This document shows positions 25,942-36,066 of a DNA stretch of 64,000 nucleotides, in pieces. Position 1 is the stretch's first letter. The number at the start of each line of letters is the position of its first letter. Made by a program: the position numbers and the translations under genes. Source of the stretch: Rhizobium sp. WYCCWR10014 (GTDB taxonomy: Bacteria > Pseudomonadota > Alphaproteobacteria > Rhizobiales > Rhizobiaceae); assembly GCF_001657485.1 (NCBI RefSeq), contig NZ_LXFU01000024.1, forward strand, positions 327,769 to 391,768, given 5' to 3'. The notes below the pieces were generated by a model. The model saw only the letters and a list, made by a program, of their open reading frames with translations, did no database searches and was not told the DNA's origin.

Positions 25942-28900
25942 TCAGCTCGGCGACGTCACCGGTGCTGGCTCCTGCCCGACCGGCGCCTCCTCATGCACAG
26001 TCTCCGGCCGCTTCGTCCTCAAGAGACGCAGCACGAAGACGAAAAAGACGGGAACGAAGAAGATCGCCAGCACCGTCGCCGAGATCATGCCACCGAGCAC
26101 GCCCGTGCCGATGGCATTCTGGCTCGCCGCACTTGGCCCCGTGGCGATCGCCAGAGGCACCACGCCCAAAGTGAAAGCGAGCGAGGTCATGATGATCGGC
26201 CGGAAGCGCAGACGGGCGCCTTCGATCGCGGCATCCATCAGCGATTTCCCCTCGGCAAAACCGTCCTTGGCGAATTCGACGATCAGGATGGCATTCTTCG
26301 CCGACAGCCCAATGATCGCGATCAGGCCGACCTTGAAGTAGATGTCGTTGGACATGTCGCGGCTCATCACCGCGAGCACGCAGCCGATGACGCCAAGCGG
26401 CACCACCAGCATCACCGACAACGGGATGGACCAGCTTTCGTAAAGTCCCGACAGCAGCAGGAAGACGAAGAGAATGCTGAGGCCGAACAGGAACGGCGCC
26501 TGCGATCCCGATCTCAGCTCCTCCAGCGACTGGCCGGTCCATTCGAAGCCGAAGCCGTCGGGAAGTTCCGAGGCCAGCCGCTCCATTTCGGTAATCGCCG
26601 CCCCCGATGAATATCCCGGCGCCGGAGCGCCGGAGATACGCACGGAAGGGTAGCCGTTATAACCGACGATCTGCGCCGGTCCCTTCTGCCATTCGGCGAC
26701 GGCGAAGGACGATAGGGGCACCATGCCGCCGCTCGCATTGCGGACATTGAGCTTCATCAGGTCTTCCGCCTGAAGTCTGCTCTTGTCCTGCGCCTGCACG
26801 ATGACTCGCTGCATCCGGCCCGAATTCGGGAAGTCGTTGACATAGCTCGAACCGAGATTGGCGGTGATCGTGCTGTTGATGTCGGCGAAGGCGACGCCGA
26901 AGGTATTTGCCTTTTCGCGGTCGATGACGAGCACGAGCTGGGCCGAGTCAGGCATGCCTTCCGGTCGGATACCAGCGATGATGGGGTTCTGCGATGCCTT
27001 GCCGATCAGCATTCCCGCCGCCTCGGTCAGGGCCGCCTGCCCTTTCGCCCCGCGATCCTGAAGGCGGAAGGTGAAGCCGTTGGTCGTGCCGAAACCTTCG
27101 ATCGGCGGCGGCGACAGCGCGAAGGATGTGGCGTCCTTCAGCCCAAACAGCTGCATATTGGCGCGGTTGGAGATCTCCTGCACCGAATTGCCGGCGCCGC
27201 GTTCGGCCCAGTCCTTGAGGGTAACGAACACCAGGGCGGCGTTCGGTCCCTGCCCGGAGAAGCTGAAGCCCTGGATCGCGACGACGTTGGCAACGGCCGG
27301 CTCCTTCTTGAAGATCGCTTCGATGCTTTCGAGCGAGGCCACCGTGCGGTTGCGGCTCGCCTCCGGCGGTCCCTGCACATCGACGATCAGGAAGCCCTGA
27401 TCCTCATCCGGCACGAAGCTGCTCGGCAGGTTGACGAAGAGATAGCCAAGGCCGATGAGCAGCGCGAGATAAACAGCCATGACCCGCCAAGAGCGCTTGG
27501 CCAGTCCCTCGACGGTGCGGGCATAACGGCCGGTCAACCGGTCGAAATTGCGGTTGAACCAGCCGGCGATACCCTTCTTCTCGTGATGACCCTTGATCGG
27601 CTTCAGGAAGGTGGCGCAAAGCGCCGGGGTCAGCGACAGCGCCAGGAAGGCCGAAAACAGGATGGAAACAACCATGGTCAGACTGAACTGGCGATAGATG
27701 ATGCCGGTTGAACCTGGGAAGAACGCCATCGGCACGAAGACGCAGGAGAGAACCAGCGTGATGCCGAGGATCGCGCCGGTGATCTGCCGCATCGCCTTCT
27801 TGGTCGCTTCCTTCGGTGACAGCCCTTCCACCGCCATCAGCCGCTCGACGTTTTCCACCACCACGATGGCGTCGTCGACGAGAATGCCGATTGCAAGCAC
27901 CATCGCGAACATCGTCAGCACGTTGATCGAGAAGCCGGCGGCATACATGACGGCAAGCGTCCCGAGCAGCGCGACGGGCACGACCAGTGTTGGAATGATG
28001 GTGTAGCGGAAGCTCTGCAAGAAGATGAGCATGACGACGAAGACGAGCGCGACGGCTTCTGCGAGCGTATGCGCCACCTTCTCGATCGATGCCGAGACGA
28101 ACGGGCTGGTATCATAGGGAACGGAATATTCGACGCCATCAGGGAAGAAGCGTGACAGCTCCTCCATCTTCGCCTTGACCAGGTTGGACGTATTGACGGC
28201 ATTGCCTGTCGACGACAGCTGGATGGCGATGGCAGCGCTCGGCTGCCCGTTCAAGCGGGTGGAAAAGCTGTAGCTCTCGCTACCCTCTTCGATGCGCGCG
28301 ACGTCGCGCAGCCTGACGTTCGATCCGTCGGCATTGGCGCGCAGCACGATGTCTCCGAACTCCTTGATGTCGGTCAGCTGCCCCTTCACCAGCACCGTCG
28401 CCGTCAGGTCCTGCGAGATCGGATTGGGTGCTGCGCCGATCTGGCCAGCTGCGACCTGGGCGTTCTGCGCCGAGATCGCCGCGCTGATATCGGATGCTGT
28501 CAGGTTCAGGCCGACCATCTTGTCGGGATCGATCCAGATGCGCATCGCCCGCTGCGACGCAAACAGCTGGGCGCGGCCGACGCCCTCGAGACGGCGCAGT
28601 TCGCCGATGACGTTTCGGTTGAGATAGTCGCCGAGCGCCACCTCGTCGGTCTTCCCGTCCGTCGAGGTCAGCGAGATGAACATCAGGAAGCCTGAGGACG
28701 CCTCCTCGACGGTGATGCCCTGATCCTTGACGGATTGCGGCAGCCGCGGTTCGACGCGGCGGATGGCATTCTGAACGTCGACGGAAGCCTGGTCGATATC
28801 GGTGCCCGCCGCAAAGGTCGCGGTGATCGTCATTGCGCCGGATGTATCGGAGGTCGACTCGAAATAGGAAAGGTGCTCGACCCCGTTCAGCTCTTCCTCG

Positions 28901-29094
28901 ATCTGGCGAGTGACGCCCTGATAGATATCCTGCGGCGATGCGCCGGGATAACTGGTGGTGATGCTGAGCTGCGGCGGTGCGACCTTGGGGTATTGCGCGA
29001 CCGGCAGGAACGGCAACGCGATCAGGCCGGCGATGGAGATGAAGATCGCAAAGACCCAGGCAAGGATCGGGCGATCGATAAAGAAACGTGCCAT
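25942..29094 (-). CDS. RND multidrug efflux permease (AcrB/MexB-like)
   Basis: 1050 aa, the usual HAE1 length. Twelve membrane segments surround two large periplasmic loops. The proton-relay Asp pair is in GILVDDAIVVVENVER (TM4). N-terminal MARFFIDRPILAWVFAI is typical. It pumps amphiphilic drugs or plant compounds across the envelope using the proton gradient, with the adaptor upstream (5-nt gap) and an outer-membrane TolC-type protein encoded elsewhere. Confidence 0.96.
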   Translation of the reverse strand: MARFFIDRPILAWVFAIFISIAGLIALPFLPVAQYPKVAPPQLSITTSYPGASPQDIYQGVTRQIEEELNGVEHLSYFESTSDTSGAMTITATFAAGTDIDQASVDVQNAIRRVEPRLPQSVKDQGITVEEASSGFLMFISLTSTDGKTDEVALGDYLNRNVIGELRRLEGVGRAQLFASQRAMRIWIDPDKMVGLNLTASDISAAISAQNAQVAAGQIGAAPNPISQDLTATVLVKGQLTDIKEFGDIVLRANADGSNVRLRDVARIEEGSESYSFSTRLNGQPSAAIAIQLSSTGNAVNTSNLVKAKMEELSRFFPDGVEYSVPYDTSPFVSASIEKVAHTLAEAVALVFVVMLIFLQSFRYTIIPTLVVPVALLGTLAVMYAAGFSINVLTMFAMVLAIGILVDDAIVVVENVERLMAVEGLSPKEATKKAMRQITGAILGITLVLSCVFVPMAFFPGSTGIIYRQFSLTMVVSILFSAFLALSLTPALCATFLKPIKGHHEKKGIAGWFNRNFDRLTGRYARTVEGLAKRSWRVMAVYLALLIGLGYLFVNLPSSFVPDEDQGFLIVDVQGPPEASRNRTVASLESIEAIFKKEPAVANVVAIQGFSFSGQGPNAALVFVTLKDWAERGAGNSVQEISNRANMQLFGLKDATSFALSPPPIEGFGTTNGFTFRLQDRGAKGQAALTEAAGMLIGKASQNPIIAGIRPEGMPDSAQLVLVIDREKANTFGVAFADINSTITANLGSSYVNDFPNSGRMQRVIVQAQDKSRLQAEDLMKLNVRNASGGMVPLSSFAVAEWQKGPAQIVGYNGYPSVRISGAPAPGYSSGAAITEMERLASELPDGFGFEWTGQSLEELRSGSQAPFLFGLSILFVFLLLSGLYESWSIPLSVMLVVPLGVIGCVLAVMSRDMSNDIYFKVGLIAIIGLSAKNAILIVEFAKDGFAEGKSLMDAAIEGARLRFRPIIMTSLAFTLGVVPLAIATGPSAASQNAIGTGVLGGMISATVLAIFFVPVFFVFVLRLLRTKRPETVHEEAPVGQEPAPVTSPS

Positions 29095-29099
29095 CGACT

Positions 29100-30278
29100 T
29101 TACTCCGGCTTCTTGGCGTCACCGGACGCAAGCTGGCCATCCCGCCATTCTTCCGGCGCGACCTTTGCGCCCGGCTGCAGCTTCTGGCCGCCGTCGACGA
29201 CGAGACGCTCGCCTGCCGACAGGCCGCTTTCGACGACCCACTCATTGCCGGAGGATTGACCGAGCTCCACGTCGCGCGGCTGCGCCACGTCCCCCTCCTG
29301 GATGACATAGACCTGCGCCTTGCCGTCGGCCGTGCGGATGACCGCACGCTGCGGGATGAGGATCGCCTTCTCCCGGACGGCCTGCTCGATGCGGACGCGG
29401 ACGTAAAGGCCCGGCAGCAGGTCGCCCCTGGGATTGGGGAATTCACCGCGAAGGGTGACCTGGCCCGTCGTCGCATCGACGCTGGCGCTGCTGAAGAGAA
29501 GCTTACCGGCTTCGCCATAGACCGTGCCGTCGTCGAAAACGAGCTTGATGTCGGCCTTGCCCGGTTCGGTCGATGTGAGGCTGCCGTTCTCGACCGCCCG
29601 CTTTAGCGCCAGCAGGTCTCCGGAGGATTGCGTGAAGTCGGCATAGACGGGGTCGATCTGCTGGATCATCGCCAGCGCATCGCCGGCGTCGGCAGTCACC
29701 AGCGCGCCTTCCGTCACCAGCGCGCCGCCGATGATGCCTGATATCGGCGCACGAACTTCGGTATAGCCGAGATTGATCTTCGCTTCGTCGAGCGCTGCCT
29801 GTGCCAGCGCGACATCGGCATCGGCCTGGGCAAGGGCGACGGCTGCCGCATCGTATTCCATGCCGCTTGCAACATCGCGGTCGCGCAGCGACTTCTGCCG
29901 GTCCAGCTGCTGGCGGGCATTCAGCTGCGTCGCCTTGGCGCGCTGGAGGCTGGCCTCGGCACTTGCCACCCGGATCCGGAACAGCGCCGGATCGATCCGG
30001 TAGAGCACATCGCCTTGATGAACGAGGCTGCCCTGCTCGAAGACCCGTTCCTGCAGGATGCCGGAAACCCTGGCCCGCACTTCGGAAACGCGCGTCGCTG
30101 TAATGCGGCCGGGCAGCTCGCTGATAACGGGAACCGGGCGGGCGTCAAGGGTCAGGACACTGACGGCCGCAGGCGGCATCGCGCCGCCTTCCTGAGCGTA
30201 AGCTGGCAGGCCGGCACTGAATATCAGTGCCAGGGCAAGCGTGTAACGCAATGATTTTGTTAGAAAAAACATGTTCAT
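29100..30278 (-). CDS. RND efflux periplasmic adaptor (HlyD/AcrA-like)
   Basis: 392 aa from the ATG that has GGAAGG 5 nt upstream. A signal peptide (LRYTLALALIFSAGLPAYA) is followed by barrel-sandwich/lipoyl (VRARVSGILQERVFEQGSLVHQ, in part), an alpha-hairpin, a second lipoyl half and a beta-barrel. It bridges the permease and the outer-membrane channel. The frame stays open to 30500, but that would put 74 residues before the signal. No lipobox Cys is seen, so it is probably soluble or exported. Confidence 0.93.
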   Translation of the reverse strand: MNMFFLTKSLRYTLALALIFSAGLPAYAQEGGAMPPAAVSVLTLDARPVPVISELPGRITATRVSEVRARVSGILQERVFEQGSLVHQGDVLYRIDPALFRIRVASAEASLQRAKATQLNARQQLDRQKSLRDRDVASGMEYDAAAVALAQADADVALAQAALDEAKINLGYTEVRAPISGIIGGALVTEGALVTADAGDALAMIQQIDPVYADFTQSSGDLLALKRAVENGSLTSTEPGKADIKLVFDDGTVYGEAGKLLFSSASVDATTGQVTLRGEFPNPRGDLLPGLYVRVRIEQAVREKAILIPQRAVIRTADGKAQVYVIQEGDVAQPRDVELGQSSGNEWVVESGLSAGERLVVDGGQKLQPGAKVAPEEWRDGQLASGDAKKPE

Positions 30279-30386
30279 CAGCCTTCCTGCTGGTCCCGCG
30301 GGGGTCCAAAAAAGCACAGCCCGCCGAAATGACGTTCGGCGGGCCTCCTCAGCCGACAGATAGTCGATATTTTTTCGCTTTGCAAG

Positions 30387-30404
30387 ATACCTACCGGTCG
30401 GTAT
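30387..30404. promoter_or_regulatory. TetR-family operator
   Basis: ATACCTACCGGTCGGTAT is an 18-bp palindrome with one mismatched pair, centred between the divergent adaptor and TetR genes. The ACCGGTCGGT core is typical of operators of TetR repressors controlling RND pumps. Confidence 0.75.
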
Positions 30405-30510
30405 GATAGCATTATCACCTTCAGAGTTCCCATAGAACCGCGATCCCAGGGGTGATACTGATCCTCCTGGGCGCCTCGGCGCGAAACCTATCTCGAACAC
30501 AGGTCATGCA

Positions 30511-31071
30511 TTGGTAGATAGCCCCCGCAACAGAAAGAAACAGCCGGATGTCGTGCGACAGGCTCTTCTCGATTGCGCCAGGAAGCTGGCGCTCGAGCAT
30601 GGTCTGGCCGCCGTCAGCCTCCAGGCGGTCGCGAGCGCAGCCGGCGTGACCAAGGGAGGTCTGTTTCACCACTTCCCCAATAAGCAGGCGCTTATAGAGG
30701 CCGTGTTCGACGGCATGATGGAAAGCCTCGACCTCGAGATCGATGAGGAGCTTGAAACGGATAAGGGCGGCCACGGCACATTTACCCGCGCCTATGTCCG
30801 CACCCTGTTTGCCGACCGCGCCCTTAACAACAGCCCGTGGTCGGCGCAGACGATGACCGTGCTCGCCGACCCCTACTCCAAGAGCCTCTGGCATAGATGG
30901 ATGAATGACCGGCTGGTCAGGCACGCCGAAACAGACGTGGGAATGCGGCTCCAGATTGTTCGCCTGGCGGCGGACGGAGCATGGCTTGCCCATGTTCTGA
31001 GGCCTGACAACCATGCAGGTTCGGACGACACGGCGCTGTTGCAGGAATTGATCGAACTCACCGAGGGGTGA
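30511..31071 (+). CDS. TetR/AcrR-family repressor of the adjacent RND pump
   Basis: 186 aa from a TTG start. The N-terminal HTH (about 33-62; LQAVASAAGVTKGGLFHHFP) is a textbook TetR DNA-binding domain, followed by a helical ligand domain with a TetR_C-like end. It is divergent from the efflux operon with a palindromic operator between, so it probably represses the pump and itself until a ligand binds. The TTG start is the weakest part; no ATG gives a full HTH. Confidence 0.88.
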   Translation: MVDSPRNRKKQPDVVRQALLDCARKLALEHGLAAVSLQAVASAAGVTKGGLFHHFPNKQALIEAVFDGMMESLDLEIDEELETDKGGHGTFTRAYVRTLFADRALNNSPWSAQTMTVLADPYSKSLWHRWMNDRLVRHAETDVGMRLQIVRLAADGAWLAHVLRPDNHAGSDDTALLQELIELTEG

Positions 31072-31129
31072 CAGGCGATTGGCCTCATCCCGCGCCCGAG
31101 TATATCACCCGAGCGCGGGGATGGTCGGG

Positions 31130-32569
31130 CTAGGCAGCCCGCACTGCCGCCATCGGTTTCACGTTCTGGTTCATGCGGAACAGATTGTTCGGATCGTAGC
31201 GCCGCTTGATTTCGGCAAGACGAGCGTAATTGGCGCCGTAGGCAGTCTCGACGCGATCGCCTTCGTCTTCGGGCATGAAGTTGATGTAGGCGGTGCCGAC
31301 CGAATGCGGCTTGGTTGCCTCGAACAGCTCCCGCGCCCAACCGATGCAGCTTCCATCCATCCCGGATTCCCGCCAGCGCGCATGCACATTCATGACGAAA
31401 TGCGAGCTTCGTTGCGGAAATGCGGTGGCCTCGGTGGCCACGCGGCCAGCCGCACCACCGACATGGCCGATGAAGATCTCACATTCCGGCCCGGGCAGCT
31501 TGCGCACGGCGTTGAGAAGGACGTCGATCGCCGCATCCGAGAGAGAGGCGAAATCCTGGCTCTTCCAGTAATTGCGCGCACCGGGCGTGAGCAGCGGGTC
31601 GAAGGCCTGCTGCCAGCCGGTGAACGGCACCGGGCCGACGACGTCGGCAATCGGATTGCCGATCGCGCGCAATCTGGCTGTCGCCTTTTCTCCCGCCGCG
31701 ATGTCTCCGCAATAGCACATGGCGAGCACGACGATCTCCTTGCCGTGCCATTCGGCCGGAAGGAACGGCAGCGGCGGCGCCTGACGCATCACCACCCAAC
31801 AGGTCAGTTCGTCAGGTGCCGCGTCCAGCGCCTGCCGGTATTCCCTCAGCACCTTCTCCGCATCGGCGAAGGGATGCACGACCAGCCCAGCGAGAACCTC
31901 TGTGTTGAGAGGGTTGAGCTGGAACTCGAAGGAGGTCACCACCCCGAAATTGCCGCCGCCGCCGCGCAGCGCCCAGAAGAGGTCCGGCATTTCCTTTTCG
32001 CTCGCCTTGACCAACTCGCCATCGGCCGTCACCACATCAACCGAAAGCAGATTATCCAACGTCAGCCCGAATTTGCGGGTCAGCCAGCCGAAACCGCCGC
32101 CGAGCGTCAGGCCGGCGATGCCGGTCGTGGAATTGATGCCGGTCGGCAGCACCAGCCCGAAGGCCAGCGTTTCCTGGTCGACATCGGCAAGCGTTGCACC
32201 CGGCTCGATCCTGGCGCGCCGCGTTTGCGGATCGACCCGCACCGATTTCATCGCCGACAGGTCGATGACGACGCCGCCCTCGCAAACCGCATTGCCGGCA
32301 ATGCCGTGGCCGCCGCCACGCACCGAAACGAGCAGATTATTGTCGCGTGCAAACCGCACCGCCCGCACAACATCGGCAGCACCGGCGCAACGCGCGATAA
32401 GCCCGGGCCGGCGGTCGATCATCGCATTCCAGATCGCCCGCGCTTCGTTGTAATCCATGTCTTTACTGGTCAGGAGACTGCCGCGAAATCCGGCGGCAAA
32501 AGCATCGATGGCCACGTCATTGACCATCGTCTGCCCCCTTTGCAGGGTCGTGAGGTTCAAATTGTCCAT
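31130..32569 (-). CDS. FAD-linked oxidoreductase (berberine-bridge / FAD_binding_4 type)
   Basis: 479 aa. The start at 32569 is fixed by GGAGG 5 nt upstream; upstream ATGs lack such a site. FAD_binding_4 domain at about 40-180 (VSVRGGGHGIAGNAVC, with the His that often binds FAD covalently; TTGIAGLTLGGGFGWL) and a C-terminal BBE segment (NYARLAEIKRRYDPNNLF). It oxidises alcohols, sugars or amines with O2. The substrate is unknown. Confidence 0.9.
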   Translation of the reverse strand: MDNLNLTTLQRGQTMVNDVAIDAFAAGFRGSLLTSKDMDYNEARAIWNAMIDRRPGLIARCAGAADVVRAVRFARDNNLLVSVRGGGHGIAGNAVCEGGVVIDLSAMKSVRVDPQTRRARIEPGATLADVDQETLAFGLVLPTGINSTTGIAGLTLGGGFGWLTRKFGLTLDNLLSVDVVTADGELVKASEKEMPDLFWALRGGGGNFGVVTSFEFQLNPLNTEVLAGLVVHPFADAEKVLREYRQALDAAPDELTCWVVMRQAPPLPFLPAEWHGKEIVVLAMCYCGDIAAGEKATARLRAIGNPIADVVGPVPFTGWQQAFDPLLTPGARNYWKSQDFASLSDAAIDVLLNAVRKLPGPECEIFIGHVGGAAGRVATEATAFPQRSSHFVMNVHARWRESGMDGSCIGWARELFEATKPHSVGTAYINFMPEDEGDRVETAYGANYARLAEIKRRYDPNNLFRMNQNVKPMAAVRAA

Positions 32570-32801
32570 GATTTCCTCCATGCGCCCGGCGCCCCGCACC
32601 GTCGCGGCGGCATTTTGCGCCTGTTGAGGTCGTCAAACAAGTTTTCCAAAAGGATTAGCCATTGGCTTCGGGGTCGAATGGTCGTCCCGGGGGTCCCCGC
32701 CCACGTCACGAAAACTTCTCCCATCTCTCATTTCCATACTGTCGCCCGTATTCGATTAATGTATGGAGGGAATTCCCCAAAAGACGTGCACGGAGGCGGC
32801 G

Positions 32802-35114
32802 ATGGATCACCCGGAAAAATCGAAGACGGAAAAGAACCTGACGAGCGGCGATCTCGACGAACAGGCGCTTTTCTTCCACCGCTATCCTCGCCCCGGCAAG
32901 CTTGAGATCCAGGCGACAAAGCCGCTCGGCAACCAGCGCGACCTGGCGCTCGCCTATTCGCCCGGCGTTGCTGCCCCTTGCCTTGCCATCCGCGACAATC
33001 CCGAAATGGCGGCCGAATATACCTCGCGCGCCAATCTCGTCGCCGTCATCTCCAACGGCACCGCAGTGCTTGGCCTCGGCAATATCGGCCCGCTTGCCTC
33101 CAAGCCGGTCATGGAGGGCAAGGCCGTGCTCTTCAAGAAATTCGCCGGCATCGACGTCTTCGATATCGAGATCGACGCGGCAGGCGTCGACCAGATGGTC
33201 TCGACCATCGCCTCGCTGGAACCGACCTTCGGCGGCATCAACCTCGAGGACATCAAGGCGCCGGAATGTTTCGAGGTCGAGCGGCGCCTGCGCGAGAAGA
33301 TGAAGATCCCCGTCTTCCACGATGATCAGCATGGCACGGCGATCATCGTCGCCGCCGCGATCCTGAACGGGCTGGAGCTTGCCGGCAAGAACATCGCCGA
33401 CATCAAGATCGTCGCCTCCGGGGCCGGTGCTGCCGCCCTTGCCTGCCTCAACCTGCTTGTCATTCTCGGGGCAAAACGCGAAAACATCTGGGTCCACGAT
33501 CTCGAAGGCCTCGTCTATGAGGGCCGCATCGAGCTGATGGATGAATGGAAATCCATCTATGCCCAGAAGAGCGAGACGCGTACGCTGGCCGAAAATATCG
33601 GCGGCGCCGACGTCTTCCTCGGCCTGTCGGCCGCCGGCGTGCTGAAGCCGGAACTATTGGCGCAGATGGCCGACAAACCGTTGATCATGGCGCTTGCCAA
33701 TCCGACACCGGAGATCATGCCGGATCTCGCCCGTGCCGCCCGCCCCGATGCGATGATCTGCACCGGCCGCTCGGATTTCGCCAACCAGGTCAACAACGTC
33801 CTCTGCTTCCCCTATATCTTCCGCGGCGCGCTCGATTGCGGTGCCGAGACGATCAATGAGGAAATGAAGATGGCGGCCGTGCGCGCCATCGCAGCCCTTG
33901 CCCGCGAAGAGCCTTCGGATGTCGCCGCCCGCGCCTATTCCGGCGAGACCCCGGTTTTCGGCCCCGATTATCTGATCCCCTCGCCCTTCGATCCGCGCCT
34001 GATCCTGCGCATCGCGCCTGCGGTCGCCAAGGCCGCCGAACAGAGCGGCGTGGCGCGCCGTCCGATCCAGGATTTCGATGCCTATCTCGACCAGCTGAAC
34101 CGCTTCGTCTTCCGCTCCGGCTTCGTCATGAAGCCGATCTTCACCGCGGCCAAGGCCGCCGAGCGCAAGCGCGTCATCTTCTCCGAAGGCGAGGACGAAC
34201 GCGTGCTGCGCGCCGCCCAGGTGCTGCTCGAGGAAGGCCTTGCCGAACCGATCCTGATCGGCCGCCCGCAAGTCATCGAGACACGCCTGAAGCGCTACGG
34301 CCTGCGCATCCGGCCGCTGCAGGATTTCGAGGTCATCAACCCGGAAGACGATCCGCGCTTCCGCGAATATGTCGATCTCTATTTCTCCCTCGTCGGCCGC
34401 CGCGGCGTCATCCCGGAAGCCGCCCGCACGATCGTACGCACCAACACCACCGTCATCGGCGCGCTGGCGCTGAGGCGCGGCGAGGCCGATGCGCTGATCT
34501 GCGGCCTGGAAGGCCGTTACGAGAAGCATCTGCGCGACGTCCGCCTGATTATCGGCAAGCGCAAGGATGTCCGCGATTTCTCAGCCCTCAGCCTGATGAT
34601 CTCGCAGCGCGGCGCCACCTTCTTCACCGACACCTATGTTACCTTCAATCCGACCGCCGAGGAGGTCGCCGAGGCGACGGTGCTGGCGGCCGAGGAAATC
34701 CGCCGTTTCGGCCTCACCCCGCGCGCCGCCCTGGTCTCGCATTCCAATTTCGGCTCGCGTGAATCCGAAAGCGCCACGAAGATGCGCAACGCCCTGCAGC
34801 TCGTGCGCGAAGCCGCGCCCGACCTCGAGGTCGACGGTGAGATGCACGGCGAAAGCGCCATCACTGAAGCGTTGCGCAAGCGCGTCATGCCGGACACGAC
34901 CCTGCACGACGAGGCGAACCTCCTGGTCTTCCCGAACCTCGATGCCGCCAACATCACGCTCGGTGTGGTAAAGTCGATGACCGACGGCCTGCATGTCGGC
35001 CCGATCCTGCTCGGCACCGCCCTGCCCGCCCATATCCTCGCCCCCTCGGTCACCTCCCGCGGCGTCGTCAACATGGCGGCACTCGCCGTCGTCGAGGCAT
35101 CGCAACCGGCCTGA
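32802..35114 (+). CDS. maeB: NAD(P)-dependent malic enzyme with C-terminal phosphotransacetylase-like domain
   Basis: 770 aa from the ATG with GGAGG 5 nt upstream; this equals the length of Sinorhizobium DME. The N-terminal malic domain has [28 protein letters not shown] and HDDQHGTAI. The NAD(P) domain has [13 protein letters not shown]. The region from about 440 on is a PTA-like domain that in homologues is regulatory and acetyl-CoA-responsive. It converts malate to pyruvate plus CO2. Whether it is the NAD (dme, needed for symbiotic nitrogen fixation) or NADP (tme) form cannot be settled here. Confidence 0.93.
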   Translation: MDHPEKSKTEKNLTSGDLDEQALFFHRYPRPGKLEIQATKPLGNQRDLALAYSPGVAAPCLAIRDNPEMAAEYTSRANLVAVISNGTAVLGLGNIGPLASKPVMEGKAVLFKKFAGIDVFDIEIDAAGVDQMVSTIASLEPTFGGINLEDIKAPECFEVERRLREKMKIPVFHDDQHGTAIIVAAAILNGLELAGKNIADIKIVASGAGAAALACLNLLVILGAKRENIWVHDLEGLVYEGRIELMDEWKSIYAQKSETRTLAENIGGADVFLGLSAAGVLKPELLAQMADKPLIMALANPTPEIMPDLARAARPDAMICTGRSDFANQVNNVLCFPYIFRGALDCGAETINEEMKMAAVRAIAALAREEPSDVAARAYSGETPVFGPDYLIPSPFDPRLILRIAPAVAKAAEQSGVARRPIQDFDAYLDQLNRFVFRSGFVMKPIFTAAKAAERKRVIFSEGEDERVLRAAQVLLEEGLAEPILIGRPQVIETRLKRYGLRIRPLQDFEVINPEDDPRFREYVDLYFSLVGRRGVIPEAARTIVRTNTTVIGALALRRGEADALICGLEGRYEKHLRDVRLIIGKRKDVRDFSALSLMISQRGATFFTDTYVTFNPTAEEVAEATVLAAEEIRRFGLTPRAALVSHSNFGSRESESATKMRNALQLVREAAPDLEVDGEMHGESAITEALRKRVMPDTTLHDEANLLVFPNLDAANITLGVVKSMTDGLHVGPILLGTALPAHILAPSVTSRGVVNMAALAVVEASQPA

Positions 35115-35130
35115 GCCGGCTCAGACTGCT

Positions 35131-35187
35131 GACAATGTCGGCCACCCTTTCGTCATGCTCGGGCTTGTCCCGAGCATCTGCAGCCGG
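35131..35187 (+). repeat. dispersed intergenic repeat, copy 1
   Basis: Shares with 56137-56196 the pattern GACAA-GTCGGCCA, then TTTCGTCATGCTCGGGCTTG and TCCCGAGCATCTGCAGCCGG (one continuous block in the sequence). The core is an inverted repeat (ATGCTCGGG/CCCGAGCAT). It is downstream of the malic enzyme gene. Confidence 0.75.
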
Positions 35188-35281
35188 TTGATATACAGCA
35201 GATATCAAGCCGGGGCCTGGGATAAAATCCTCTGGTACGAGCGGCTCTTGAAGCCGCTCCGACACATGTCTTGATGCCGTC

Positions 35282-35815
35282 TCAGGCACTCCGTATCGAC
35301 AGGCGCCCTTTCTCCGCGAGCGCATCCGCGCGCTCGTTGCCGGCTATGCCGGAATGGCCCTTGCACCAGGCGATGGTCACCAGACCATTCGGGGATAGTT
35401 GAAGGTCGACTGCTTTCCAGAGTTCCGCATTGGCGATTGTTCGGCTTCGGGCATTCCCGTTCGGATTGCTTTTCTTCCAGCCGTTGTTCTTCCAGATATG
35501 TCGCCGGCTATTACAGCCTGTGACGGCATAGACGGAATCGGACCAGATGGTAGCGGGCTCGCCGCTTGCTTCGGTGTTGATCCAGATTGCCGCCCTAAGG
35601 ACGGCGGTCAATTCCATCGAATTATTGGCGGAATCTTCAGCGCCACCGAAGCCGGACGCGATTTCCGCCGCATCGCGGTAAACGACAAATGCCCAGCCTC
35701 CGTGCCCAGAACCGGGTTCATAACAACCGTCCACGAAGACATGGAGGCCGTGTTGGGCTTCGGGTATCCCGACTGTCGTTGCAGGGGAGCTGAGTTCGTT
35801 GGCAATACCTGTCAT
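35282..35815 (-). CDS. rnhA: ribonuclease H type 1
   Basis: 177 aa. The catalytic carboxylates are in place: Asp in VFVDGCYEPGSG, Glu in SMELTAVLRA, Asp in IWSDSVYAV, and the last Asp in GNERADALAE. It cleaves RNA in RNA-DNA hybrids. The sequence (GHSGIAGNERAD) is unlike the usual alphaproteobacterial RnhA (GHxGxxxNERCD) and closer to phage or eukaryote-like type 1 enzymes, so it may be a second, acquired copy. It converges on maeB. Confidence 0.85.
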   Translation of the reverse strand: MTGIANELSSPATTVGIPEAQHGLHVFVDGCYEPGSGHGGWAFVVYRDAAEIASGFGGAEDSANNSMELTAVLRAAIWINTEASGEPATIWSDSVYAVTGCNSRRHIWKNNGWKKSNPNGNARSRTIANAELWKAVDLQLSPNGLVTIAWCKGHSGIAGNERADALAEKGRLSIRSA

Positions 35816-36066
35816 TTTCGACGTCCGGATATGAGTACGCTCCCCAAGCGACCCATGAGATTGGAGTGGAGCACGTGGCCTCGTTGATAACCATCGGCAG
35901 CCTCTTCATAATCGAACACTGGGTCTCTGGCGGTCCGCTAGATAAAATCGCGAAAATACGCTAGGAATTTATCCCAGCTTATTAAGAGAAACACGTTAAG
36001 AGACAACGCGCGGCGATCGAGGCCGCAATCGACCGATCGATTCTTTGCTCATTCCGGGACGACGCC

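Noticed and set aside
31079..32905. 608-aa plus-strand ORF
   Set aside because: Antisense to the FAD oxidoreductase, which has clear motifs; this frame is His/Arg/Gly-rich and motif-free.
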